NCBI RefSeq assembly: GCF_000317535.1
Contig: NC_019757.1
Coordinates: 1,587,001 to 1,651,000, forward strand
Source: Cylindrospermum stagnale PCC 7417
Lineage (GTDB): Bacteria; Cyanobacteriota; Cyanobacteriia; Cyanobacteriales; Nostocaceae
Length of the DNA: 64,000 nucleotides
Direction: 5' to 3'
Shown: positions 8,363 to 16,344 of the stretch, one piece after another
How the letters are laid out: each line of letters starts with the position of its first letter
Numbering within the stretch: position 1 is the stretch's first letter
The notes under the pieces: generated by a model
Database searches by the model: none
Seen by the model: only the letters and a program-made list of their open reading frames with translations
Told to the model about the DNA's origin: nothing
Made by a program: the position numbers and the translations under genes

Positions 8363-9211
8363 TTACGAATGTAGCTTTACTGAAGAAATTGATTTGCTTT
8401 CGCTTTTGGAGTTCCAACTGCGGCGTGCGGCTTCCACAAATTGACTGACGCGAATCGGATCAATTGGTTGCTCAATCTTTTCGTGGCGTTTCAGGGAACT
8501 GGAAACGATTACACCATCTGCTGCCTGCATTAGGGTAGCGATATTTTCCCAATTAGCCCCACTACCGATGAACACTGGTGTGCCAGATGCCGCGCCGCAA
8601 GCCAGTTCCAAATCTTCTTGGTTAGGTGGGCTACCAGTAGCCCAGCCGGATAAAATCACCGCATCTGCCAAACCCCTTTCAATTGTGTCTTTGACGGCGA
8701 CTGTGAGATTTGGAGAACTCAACGGACGAGCGTGCTTCACCAATACATCAGCAAAGATTTTGACATCAGATCCCAATTCTCGCCGATAGCGGAGTAATTG
8801 ATGGGCATCTCCCTCGATTAATCCCTGATCCGTTGCCATTACCCCTGTGAGGACATTGACGCGGATGAATTGTGCCCGTACGCAGCTGGCGATCGCGATC
8901 GCGCTTTTGCCATCGTTCCGCAAAACATTTAAGCCCACAGGCAAAGTCACTAAATTCTGTATTTGCTGCACCACTACAGTCATCGCACTCACAACCGCTG
9001 GATCGACTTGGTTTTTAGTAAACGGTGCGTCGAAAAAATTTTCCACAATAATGCCGTCTACCCCTCCACTAGCGAGAGCTGTTGCTTCTTGTTCAGCGCG
9101 ATCAATCACCGCTTGCAGGCTACCTCCCCAACGGGGAGAGGTAGGCAGTGGTAGTAGGTGAACTACGCCAATAATCGGTGTTCGAGTTTTAAATAACTGA
9201 TATAAGTCCAC
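8363..9211 (-). CDS. btpA: BtpA family protein, photosystem I biogenesis
   Basis: BtpA is a thylakoid-associated TIM-barrel-like protein that in Synechocystis is needed to keep the photosystem I reaction centre proteins at normal level, especially in the cold. Recognisable stretches are PIIGVVHLLPLPTSPRWGG at the start, GGVDGIIVENFFDAPF, IRVNVLTGVMATDQGLIEG and a C-terminal GSGANWENIATLMQAADGVI. No signal peptide or membrane segment. 282 residues; start GTG 9211. The gene is alone, with about 670 bp of repeat-rich DNA upstream and heptamer repeats downstream. Its biochemical activity is not settled in the literature I know. Confidence 0.92.
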   Translation of the reverse strand: MDLYQLFKTRTPIIGVVHLLPLPTSPRWGGSLQAVIDRAEQEATALASGGVDGIIVENFFDAPFTKNQVDPAVVSAMTVVVQQIQNLVTLPVGLNVLRNDGKSAIAIASCVRAQFIRVNVLTGVMATDQGLIEGDAHQLLRYRRELGSDVKIFADVLVKHARPLSSPNLTVAVKDTIERGLADAVILSGWATGSPPNQEDLELACGAASGTPVFIGSGANWENIATLMQAADGVIVSSSLKRHEKIEQPIDPIRVSQFVEAARRSWNSKSESKSISSVKLHS

Positions 9212-9884
9212 GTCTTTAATCCGCTTCGCGGAGTCCAGAGTCTAGAATTTTTTGACTATTGACCATTAACCCTTGACTCTTGACTTTTAACTAAACTAGT
9301 CACATTTGTTTTATCCTGGTCAGTCTGCTGCTTCCTCCATAAGGTGGAAATTGGCATCAAACCTCCCATAAGATATGTTAAGATAAAACCTGGCTACAAG
9401 AGGAGTTTGCCACTCACAAGACACAAGGCAGCTTTCCGTGGTTTAGGCGTCCCGCCCGCGCATCGTCGAGGGCTTTGCCTGACAGCCAGGTTAGCATTAC
9501 TGCTTGATAGGCGTAGTCGCGTTTGCGATTTCCCTGAGGGTAGCGACTTCTCACAACAAGCCCTTTGGGCGGCTTCCCGATGGGTAGATTAACAACGCAC
9601 ACGCTGCGGTAATATAAAATACCAATAAGCGACTTGTTAGCAAAAGATTATGAGTGTCATAAGTACCCAAAGACACTTCAATTTACCCTGGGAAACAGAT
9701 TAATAAAAATATCATAGCATGACCTCGATCTCCATCAGTGATTAGGGTCACCAGTCCACGTGTATTTGCTAGCAGTGGGAGTCTGTCACTGCTTTGTCCT
9801 CATGAGGGTGCGGGTAAGGAAAGCGCCTAGCTAGTGCTTGAATGTTTGACTACAAGAAAAAAAAAGTGAAGATTTTTTCAAAAT
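9212..9884. other. repeat-rich intergenic region, possible long rimO leader
   Basis: Near 9440-9600 there are Nostoc-type small dispersed repeats (GCGTAGTCGCGTTTGCGATT, AAGCCCTTTGGGCGGCTTCC) that open meaningless frames on both strands. Two similar words, TTTATCCTGG at 9310 and GATAAAACCTGG near 9385, lie on either side of a purine-rich stretch. The 160 bp just before rimO (about 9720-9880) are GC-richer than ordinary spacers and can form several short hairpins; I see no known riboswitch consensus there. Confidence 0.45.
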
Positions 9885-11228
9885 ATGGGTGATAAGCCAA
9901 CAATTGCCATTTCTCACCTAGGCTGCGAGAAAAATAGAATTGATACGGAACACATGTTAGGACTGCTGGTAGAAGCAGGCTACGGTGTTGATACAAATGA
10001 AGAGTTAGCCGATTACGTTATTGTCAATACCTGTAGTTTTATTGAAGCCGCCAGGGAAGAATCTGTCAGAACTTTAGTAGAACTGGCAGAAGCTAATAAA
10101 AAAATTGTCATCACCGGCTGCATGGCACAGCACTTTCAATCACAATTGTTGGAGGAGTTGCCCGAAGCAGTAGCCGTGGTTGGTACAGGCGATTATCACA
10201 AAATTGTCAATGTCATTGAACGGGTAGAACAGGGAGAGCGGGTTAAACTCGTTAGTGCGGAACCTACCTATATTGCCGATGAAAATACACCGCGCTACCG
10301 CACTACAACCGAAGGCGTTGCCTACCTGCGGGTTGCCGAAGGATGTGATTATCGTTGTGCATTTTGTATTATTCCCCATCTACGAGGAAACCAGCGATCG
10401 CGTACTATTGAATCGATAGTCGCCGAAGCCAAGCAGTTGGCTAGTCAAGGGGTAAAAGAAATTATTCTGATTTCCCAAATCACCACCAATTATGGTTTGG
10501 ATATTTACGGAAAACCGAAGCTAGCCGAGTTGCTGCGTGCTCTGGGAGAAGTAGATGTACCGTGGATCAGAATGCATTACGCTTATCCTACCGGACTAAC
10601 CCCAGAAGTGATGGCGGCGATCCAAGAAACACCCAATTTCTTGCCTTATTTAGATTTGCCCTTGCAACATTCTCATCCAGAGATTCTCCGCGCCATGAAC
10701 CGTCCCTGGCAAGGACGCGTGAATGACGGGATCATAGATCGCATTAAGAGTGCGCTACCATCAGCTGTGCTGCGAACAACATTTATCGTTGGGTTCCCTG
10801 GAGAGACACAAGAGCATTTTGAACATCTACTGGAGTTTATCCAGCGACATGAATTTGATCATGTTGGTGTCTTTACCTTTTCGCCGGAGGAGGGAACCCC
10901 CGCTTTCAATCTACCCAATCAGTTGCCACAAGAAGTAATGGCAGAGCGCCACCACAGAGTGATGGAACTCCAGCAACCAATATCGCAAAAGCAAAATCAA
11001 CGGGAAGTAGGCAAAATTGTTGATGTCCTGATTGAGCAAGAAAATCCTGAAAGTGGTGAGTTAATAGGCCGTTCAGGTAGATTTTCCCCAGAAGTCGATG
11101 GTCAAGTCTATGTTAAAGGCGTTGGCGCAGCTTCTCATAGAGAAGCGAAGTTAGGAACCATCGTGCCAGTAGCGATTCAAAGTGCCGATGCCTACGACCT
11201 CTATGGTCAAGTTGTCAATAGTCATTAG
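9885..11228 (+). CDS. rimO: ribosomal protein S12 methylthiotransferase RimO
   Basis: RimO is a radical-SAM enzyme that adds a methylthio group to the conserved aspartate of ribosomal protein S12. The N-terminal UPF0004 domain supplies three cluster cysteines, C14, C50 and C79 ([22 protein letters not shown]). The radical-SAM core has C154, C158 and C161 (GCDYRCAFC), followed by [11 protein letters not shown]. The C-terminal TRAM domain covers roughly the last 65 residues. 447 residues, full length. ATG 9885 follows a purine-rich AAAAAAAGTGAAG. There is no obvious operon partner; the helicase gene starts 119 bp downstream behind heptamer repeats. Confidence 0.95.
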   Translation: MGDKPTIAISHLGCEKNRIDTEHMLGLLVEAGYGVDTNEELADYVIVNTCSFIEAAREESVRTLVELAEANKKIVITGCMAQHFQSQLLEELPEAVAVVGTGDYHKIVNVIERVEQGERVKLVSAEPTYIADENTPRYRTTTEGVAYLRVAEGCDYRCAFCIIPHLRGNQRSRTIESIVAEAKQLASQGVKEIILISQITTNYGLDIYGKPKLAELLRALGEVDVPWIRMHYAYPTGLTPEVMAAIQETPNFLPYLDLPLQHSHPEILRAMNRPWQGRVNDGIIDRIKSALPSAVLRTTFIVGFPGETQEHFEHLLEFIQRHEFDHVGVFTFSPEEGTPAFNLPNQLPQEVMAERHHRVMELQQPISQKQNQREVGKIVDVLIEQENPESGELIGRSGRFSPEVDGQVYVKGVGAASHREAKLGTIVPVAIQSADAYDLYGQVVNSH

Positions 11229-11263
11229 TCATTGGTCATTAGTCATTGGTCATATTTTTATGC
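11225..11263. repeat. TCATTAG/TCATTGG heptamer repeats
   Basis: Four alternating units of GTCATTA and GTCATTG directly after, and overlapping, the end of rimO; the last residues of RimO (VVNSH) are encoded by the repeat. Confidence 0.8.
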
Positions 11264-11347
11264 CCTATGCCTTTTGCCCCATGTCCTGATTTACAAATAA
11301 GTATCGGCTGACAATTCCAAAAGTAAAAGTAAAATCTAGGAGAGTTG

Positions 11348-12910
11348 ATGAATCTTTCGTTTCAAGAATTAGGTATTTCCCAGGAACGTGTTGAGCAATT
11401 AGAAAAAATCGGCTTTACCGAACCCACCAATATCCAAGTCCAAGCTATTCCCATATTGCTGGCGGGTCGTGATGTCGTAGGTCAATCCCAAACTGGAACC
11501 GGCAAAACCGCAGCATTTTCGCTGCCAATTTTAGAGCGGCTGGATATTAATCAAAGAGCCGTGCAAGCCTTAGTTTTAACCCCGACTCGTGAATTAGCAA
11601 TGCAAGTTCACGATGCGATCGCCCAATTTATTGGCGATGAAGGTTTACGGGTATTAGCAATTTACGGTGGTCAATCAATTGACCGCCAAATGATGCAACT
11701 CAAACGTGGCGTTCACATGGTTGTGGGCACCCCAGGACGGGTAATCGATTTACTAGATCGCGGCTGTCTGAAGCTTGATCAAGTGAAGTGGTTTGTCTTA
11801 GATGAAGCTGATGAAATGTTGAGCATGGGCTTTATCGACGACGTGATTAAAATCCTGTCTCAAGCCCCTGTAGACCGCCAAACAGCTTTATTCTCGGCGA
11901 CAATGCCGCCGTCGATTCGCTCCTTGGTCAACAAGTTTTTGCGATCGCCAGCGACTGTTACCGTTGAACATCCCAAAGCCTCACCCAACAAAATCAATCA
12001 GGTAGCTTACCTGATTCCCCGCCACTGGACAAAAGCCAAAGCCTTACAGCCAATTCTGGAAATGGAAGATCCAGAAACAGCTTTAATCTTTGTTCGCACC
12101 AGACGCACAGCAGCGGAACTTACCAATCAATTACAAGCCGCTGGACACAGTGTTGATGAATACCACGGTGACTTGTCTCAACAAGCGCGGGAACGCTTAT
12201 TAAGCCGATTCCGAAACCGTCAGGTGCGCTGGGTGGTAGCAACTGATATTGCGGCACGGGGATTAGATGTTGATCAACTGTCTCACGTAATCAACTACGA
12301 CTTACCCGATAGCGTCGAAACCTACGTCCACCGTATTGGCCGGACTGGTCGTGCTGGTAAAGAAGGAACAGCGATTTCTCTAGTACAACCATTTGAGCGC
12401 CGCAAACAGCAGACATTTGAACGTCATAACCGCCAAACTTGGCAAGTGTTGACAATTCCGACAAGGGCGCAAATTGAAGCCCGCCACATCATGAAATTGC
12501 AAGGACAGGTAGCTGAAGCTTTGACAGGCGAACGCCTAGCTTCATTCTTGCCCATTATCAGCGAATTGATTGAAAAATACGATGCTCAAGCGATCGCAGC
12601 TGCGGCATTGCAAATCGCTTATGATCAAACCCGTCCTGCTTGGTTGCAAACAGAAGATGTGCCTGTAGAGGATAATTCCCCAACTCCCAAACCCAAATTG
12701 GGCAAGCGCCGTGAGTCTTCTGGCGAATATCCACGAGGTGGCGGTGGCGATCGCGATCGTAATCGCTCTTGGTCTAAATCAGACAACAACGGAGATGGCG
12801 ACAGACGCAGCAGTGGAAGTCCCAAGCCCAAATTGCGGACAACAAACAGCCGCGATGCTTATCCATCACCTAACAATCAAAAGCTAGGTTCACCTACAGT
12901 CAGAGAATAG
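11348..12910 (+). CDS. DEAD-box ATP-dependent RNA helicase
   Basis: A cytoplasmic RNA helicase of the DeaD/CrhR type, which unwinds RNA duplexes and in cyanobacteria is typically induced by cold or redox stress. Motifs in order: Q motif (FTEPTNIQVQAIP), Walker A AQTGTGKT, PTRELA, TPGR, DEAD (VLDEADEM), SAT, ARGLD and HRIGRTGRAG. The C-terminal 90 residues are basic and Gly/Arg/Ser-rich (RGGGGDRDRNRSW), a likely RNA-binding tail. 520 residues from ATG 11348; AGGAG at 11338-11342 supports this start over TTG 11345. It carries HIP1 octamers, unlike the cassette downstream. Its closest named relative is probably crhR, but I cannot decide among crh paralogues. Confidence 0.93.
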   Translation: MNLSFQELGISQERVEQLEKIGFTEPTNIQVQAIPILLAGRDVVGQSQTGTGKTAAFSLPILERLDINQRAVQALVLTPTRELAMQVHDAIAQFIGDEGLRVLAIYGGQSIDRQMMQLKRGVHMVVGTPGRVIDLLDRGCLKLDQVKWFVLDEADEMLSMGFIDDVIKILSQAPVDRQTALFSATMPPSIRSLVNKFLRSPATVTVEHPKASPNKINQVAYLIPRHWTKAKALQPILEMEDPETALIFVRTRRTAAELTNQLQAAGHSVDEYHGDLSQQARERLLSRFRNRQVRWVVATDIAARGLDVDQLSHVINYDLPDSVETYVHRIGRTGRAGKEGTAISLVQPFERRKQQTFERHNRQTWQVLTIPTRAQIEARHIMKLQGQVAEALTGERLASFLPIISELIEKYDAQAIAAAALQIAYDQTRPAWLQTEDVPVEDNSPTPKPKLGKRRESSGEYPRGGGGDRDRNRSWSKSDNNGDGDRRSSGSPKPKLRTTNSRDAYPSPNNQKLGSPTVRE

Positions 12911-12981
12911 AGTCGTAACTGCTTAGTAATTGATTATTTCTGAGTATTTCCCCGCTAGACTCAGAACTCAAATCTAACGAC

Positions 12982-13230
12982 TTAAAGGGGCGGCTAACTT
13001 GTTCTAGCTCCCCCATCTCATCAATCAAGAAATCTCCAGCCCAAAGCGCCGACATTCTGTTGTACCTGTGGGCTGATTTCACTCCCGCAATGGCAATTAG
13101 TGCCCCTGAGCAATTAACCAGTTGAGGGCTACTTGAGCAGGGGTACAACTATATTTTTTACTAATATTCTAGAATCAAGAGATTAATATATTAACTTTTT
13201 GCACTTACTCTTGACTAAATAATCGTTTGA
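12982..13230 (-). pseudogene. aldo/keto reductase 3'-end remnant
   Basis: The minus strand here is clearly homologous to the 3' end of the intact aldo/keto reductase at 15211-16176. It reads SKKYSCTPAQ, a damaged NWLIAQ stretch, IAIAGVK and EMGELEQVSRPF, against TPAQVALNWLIAQG, IPIAGVK and EVGELEQITRPW in the intact gene. Nucleotide similarity extends to about 13230 (TTTTTGCACTTACTCTTGACTAAAT against TTTTTGCATTCCCTCTTGACTAAAT, compared by eye). Small indels break the frame, and only the last quarter of the gene is present. It marks one side of the AAA/TOPRIM cassette. Confidence 0.85.
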
Positions 13231-13402
13231 TGAATTCGACTATTTATAAACAAAATATTAAGTAAGGTGTGTTACGGCACAAACTAAAAATAGCGAAAAT
13301 ACAGTACAGATTATCGTAGACAACAATGTTGTGCCCTTACCTGTGTACTTCATTTACCTGAAAAATGCTGTAAATAGACTGGGAACGAGACAAAAGTGAA
13401 CT

Positions 13403-13435
13403 AGATACCCGACTTCTCTAAGAAGTCGGGTATCT
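13403..13435. repeat. 15-bp perfect hairpin, dispersed repeat
   Basis: AGATACCCGACTTCT pairs perfectly with AGAAGTCGGGTATCT around a three-base loop. A near-identical hairpin is at 46758-46790. It lies 100 bp before the AAA ATPase start and could act on its transcript, though the sequence is a common Nostoc repeat. Confidence 0.8.
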
Positions 13436-13534
13436 CAACCTATAGTGGTCATATCTTTTCCAAGACCAAGAACATACAATGGGTATATCCCATCAAAAAG
13501 TTCTTCTCTTCCTACTCCGGGGAATAGTTTCATT

Positions 13535-14644
13535 ATGCTCCAAAGATTATATGTACATAACTTTAGATGTTTAGAAAACTTTGAACTGACCATGAAAGAG
13601 ATGCCATCTGTTCTCTTGATTGGAAAAAATGGTGTGGGTAAATCAACTATTGCCACTGCATTAGAAGTATTTCAATCTATTGGTAGAGGTATCAATAGAT
13701 TGCGCGAACTTGTTAAGTCTAAAGATTTTGCTCGTGGCAGGTCTGATGTTCCCATTCGATTAGAAATGGAGGTATTACTTAAGGGTAAAATATATAAATA
13801 TATTCTTGCTTTGGAGTTGCCAGAAAAATTTAAAGAGCTTAGAGTCTTTGAAGAACAATTGTTAGTTGAAGGAGAACCAATTTACTCTCGAAAAGAAGCT
13901 CAAGTTACTCTTTATACTACCTCAAAAAATCGTGAGGCTCAGTTTATGGTAGATTGGCATCTGGTAGCCCTCCCAGTCATTCAAGAGCAATCTGAAACTG
14001 ATCCGCTTCATATTTTCAAAACTTGGCTTGCTCACATGATTATTTTAGCCCCTATTCCCAGTTTGATGACTGGAGACTCTAACGGTGAAACTTTGGAGCC
14101 AAAGCGAGAGGGTTCAAATATCGGGGAGTGGTTTTCTGGTTTACTCGGTCGCTATCCTGCGGCCTACAGAGAGGTTGAAAAATATCTCCGAAAAGTTATG
14201 CCAGACTTTCAAGATTTTCTCAATGAACTTATCGGTAAAGACTTCAAAAATTTGATTGTTCAGTTTGAAGCAAATAAGGCAAATTTGAGTGTTGATTTTC
14301 AAGACTTATCTGATGGCGAAAAATGTTTTTTCCTTTGTGCTATCGTATTAGCCGCTAACAAATTTTATGGGCCAGTTTTTTGCTTTTGGGATGAGCCTGA
14401 CAACTATCTCTCCATATCAGAAGTTGGACATTTTATAACATCCCTGCGACGCTCATTTAAGAATAGCGGGCAAATTCTAGTGACTTCTCATAATCCTGAA
14501 GCAATCCGAAAATTTTCCAATGAAAATACATTTGTACTTGATCGAAAAAGTCACTTAGAGCCAACTTTGATTAGACTGCTTAGTGAAATGTCTGTTCAGG
14601 GCGATCTGATCAATGCTTTGATTTGTGGCGATATAGAACTATGA
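13535..14644 (+). CDS. AAA/ABC-type ATPase, OLD/RecF-like, of a two-gene cassette
   Basis: A 369-residue ATPase of the AAA_15/AAA_21 (RecF/SMC/OLD-like) class. It begins MLQRLYVHNFRCLENFEL, as these proteins do, with Walker A GKNGVGKST (30-38), ABC signature LSDGEK (258-263), Walker B FCFWDE (D286, E287) and the H-loop TSH (H319). Between them lies a variable helical insert of about 200 residues. I chose ATG 13535 with GGGGAA upstream; the frame is open to GTG 13445, but that extension has no homology and includes a repeat. The stop overlaps the next start as ATGA. No HIP1 site occurs in the cassette. By analogy with PARIS AriA, split OLD and similar pairs it is a likely defence ATPase; this is inference. 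Confidence 0.75.
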   Translation: MLQRLYVHNFRCLENFELTMKEMPSVLLIGKNGVGKSTIATALEVFQSIGRGINRLRELVKSKDFARGRSDVPIRLEMEVLLKGKIYKYILALELPEKFKELRVFEEQLLVEGEPIYSRKEAQVTLYTTSKNREAQFMVDWHLVALPVIQEQSETDPLHIFKTWLAHMIILAPIPSLMTGDSNGETLEPKREGSNIGEWFSGLLGRYPAAYREVEKYLRKVMPDFQDFLNELIGKDFKNLIVQFEANKANLSVDFQDLSDGEKCFFLCAIVLAANKFYGPVFCFWDEPDNYLSISEVGHFITSLRRSFKNSGQILVTSHNPEAIRKFSNENTFVLDRKSHLEPTLIRLLSEMSVQGDLINALICGDIEL

Positions 14645-15132
14645 GCATCAATAAGTTTGTACCGCACATTCTTGTCTTGCCAGAAGATGATGCTAATCGC
14701 CAGATTGCCAACGGATTTATTCAGGATTTAAACCTGAATGAGCGTGCTATTCAAGTCCTTCCAATTGCTGGTGGTTGGAAAAAAGTTGTGGATAAATTCA
14801 TAGAGGATCATGTCAATGTAATGCGACAATATCGAGAAACAAGGATTGTTTTACTTATTGATTTTGACGAGTGTGAAGATAGATTAAGTTATGTAGAAAG
14901 TCGTATTCCAGAGGATCTAATAGATAGAGTATTCGTTTTGGGAGTACAATCTAACCCAGAGAGCCTAAGGAGAGACATCCAAAAGAGTTTGGAGACTATT
15001 GGAGAAACTCTTGCAAATGATTGCGCTGAAAACAGAAATGAATTATGGACACATCCTCTTCTCATACACAATCAACCTCAGTTAGAACAGATGATTTTAT
15101 CTGTTAAACCCTTTCTGTTTAACAATAAATAA
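14641..15132 (+). CDS. TOPRIM-like partner of the AAA ATPase
   Basis: A 163-residue protein translated from an ATG overlapping the ATPase stop by four bases, so the two are almost certainly coexpressed and coupled. It starts IKxFVPHILVLPEDDANRQI-like (seen: FVPHILVLPEDDANRQIANG), then VLPIAGGWKKVVDKF, then a strong acidic strand VLLIDFDECEDR (D74, D76). An early Glu (E15) after a beta strand and a later DxD after another strand is the arrangement of TOPRIM nucleases, although E-D replaces the usual E-G. The remaining half is helical and Asn/Glu-rich. I do not recognise a named family; it is shorter than AriB or the OLD TOPRIM domain. Function inferred from fold pattern and context. Confidence 0.65.
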   Translation: MSINKFVPHILVLPEDDANRQIANGFIQDLNLNERAIQVLPIAGGWKKVVDKFIEDHVNVMRQYRETRIVLLIDFDECEDRLSYVESRIPEDLIDRVFVLGVQSNPESLRRDIQKSLETIGETLANDCAENRNELWTHPLLIHNQPQLEQMILSVKPFLFNNK

Positions 15133-15171
15133 CCTATTTATAAAAATACTAAAGTTGCAAAACATAAGATA

Positions 15172-15199
15172 CCCCCAACCCCCCTTAAAAAGAGGGGCT
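15172..15199. repeat. CCCCCAACCCCCCTTAAAAAG-type palindrome
   Basis: CCCCCCTTaaaAAGAGGGG-like imperfect palindrome, a very common cyanobacterial intergenic repeat, between the convergent cassette and reductase genes. A related copy is at 50520-50548. It may act as terminator for both sides. Confidence 0.6.
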
Positions 15200-15210
15200 A
15201 AGATAAATGA

Positions 15211-16176
15211 TTAATTTAGCCAAGGGCGGGTAATTTGCTCTAACTCCCCAACTTCATCATCAGTCAATCTCCAACCCAAAGCGCCGACATTTTGTTTTAC
15301 CTGTTCTGCGGTTTTGACTCCCGCAATGGGAATTACATTTCCCTGAGCAATTAACCAGTTAAGCGCAACTTGTGCAGGAGTGCGATAGCTTCGCTCGCCG
15401 CAGGCATCGCATTTTTCACCAATACTCTGAAGTAAAGAAATCACAGGGTTAAGTTTTTGCATTCCCTCTTGACTAAATTTTTTGTCTATGCTTCTAGCTC
15501 CGGTGGGTTTGCTTGCCCCTGTATACTTACCTGTGAGCAATCCCTGAGCTAAAGGACTATATGCCAAAATAGTCACACCCAACTCGCGGGCAGTTTGGAA
15601 AATACCGTTACTTTCTATTTGGCGATTTAGCAAAGAATAACGTACTTGGTTTACCGCTAAAGGTACTCCACGGTTTGCCAAAATTTGGTGTACATCTCGC
15701 ATTTGTGCTGCCGAGTAATTACTTACACCAACTGCACCAATTCTACCCCGCTTCACTTCATCAGCGAGGGTATTCATTAAAGTTTCTTGACTTAAAAAGA
15801 AGGCAAAGGGCCAATGCACTTGGTAAAGTTCAATTCGCTCTAATTGTAGGCGTTTGAGACTATCTGTTAAGGCATCAGAGACAGATTTCGCATTAAATCT
15901 CCAAGGTACGGGGCCAAATTTCGTGGCAATTTGGACTTTTTGAGGTGTCTGTTTCATGAATTGCCCCAAAAATTCTTCGCTTTTTCCCATCCCGTAAATT
16001 TCCGCCGTGTCAAAGAAGTTAACACCAGCTTCTAAAGCGGCTGTAAAAGCTGCTTGCAACTGTTCTGGCCCATAGCCATCGCCATAATTCCAAAAGAGTT
16101 TATCGCCCCAAGCCCAAGTACCAATGCAAAGGGGTGTAACTGCTGGGCCATTTCGCCCCAAGGTGATGGTTTCCAT
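15211..16176 (-). CDS. aldo/keto reductase
   Basis: A 321-residue NADPH-dependent oxidoreductase of the AKR superfamily with a TIM-barrel fold. The catalytic tetrad is visible: D56 and Y61 (FFDTAEIYG), K86 (IATKFG) and H121 (QVHWP). The cofactor-binding end has PIAGVKTAEQVKQN. Substrate is not predictable. Around residue 256 the sequence EKCDACGERSYRTPAQ contains about seven residues that are absent from the decayed second copy (SKKYSCTPAQ) and encoded by GC-rich repeat-like DNA, so a 21-bp in-frame insertion seems to have occurred here. A remnant of this gene's 3' end lies 2 kb away, beyond the AAA/TOPRIM cassette. Confidence 0.92.
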   Translation of the reverse strand: METITLGRNGPAVTPLCIGTWAWGDKLFWNYGDGYGPEQLQAAFTAALEAGVNFFDTAEIYGMGKSEEFLGQFMKQTPQKVQIATKFGPVPWRFNAKSVSDALTDSLKRLQLERIELYQVHWPFAFFLSQETLMNTLADEVKRGRIGAVGVSNYSAAQMRDVHQILANRGVPLAVNQVRYSLLNRQIESNGIFQTARELGVTILAYSPLAQGLLTGKYTGASKPTGARSIDKKFSQEGMQKLNPVISLLQSIGEKCDACGERSYRTPAQVALNWLIAQGNVIPIAGVKTAEQVKQNVGALGWRLTDDEVGELEQITRPWLN

Positions 16177-16344
16177 ATTGGTAAGATTTATTTTCTTTAC
16201 ATTTATTTACTTTTCTAGTTTATCGTTTTCCACAAAACTGAAAAAAGAAGGCGATATCAGAGGAAACTCTAGAGACGTCAGGGGTTTCAGTTTATCTTAA
16301 GTTAAAGGTAGATTAAATCCTGTCAACCATACCAAAAAGTAGCT

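Noticed and set aside
9344-9602. Overlapping 82- and 62-codon frames on both strands before rimO
   Set aside because: They consist of dispersed GC-rich repeats (AAGCCCTTTGGGC and similar) and have no protein-like features.
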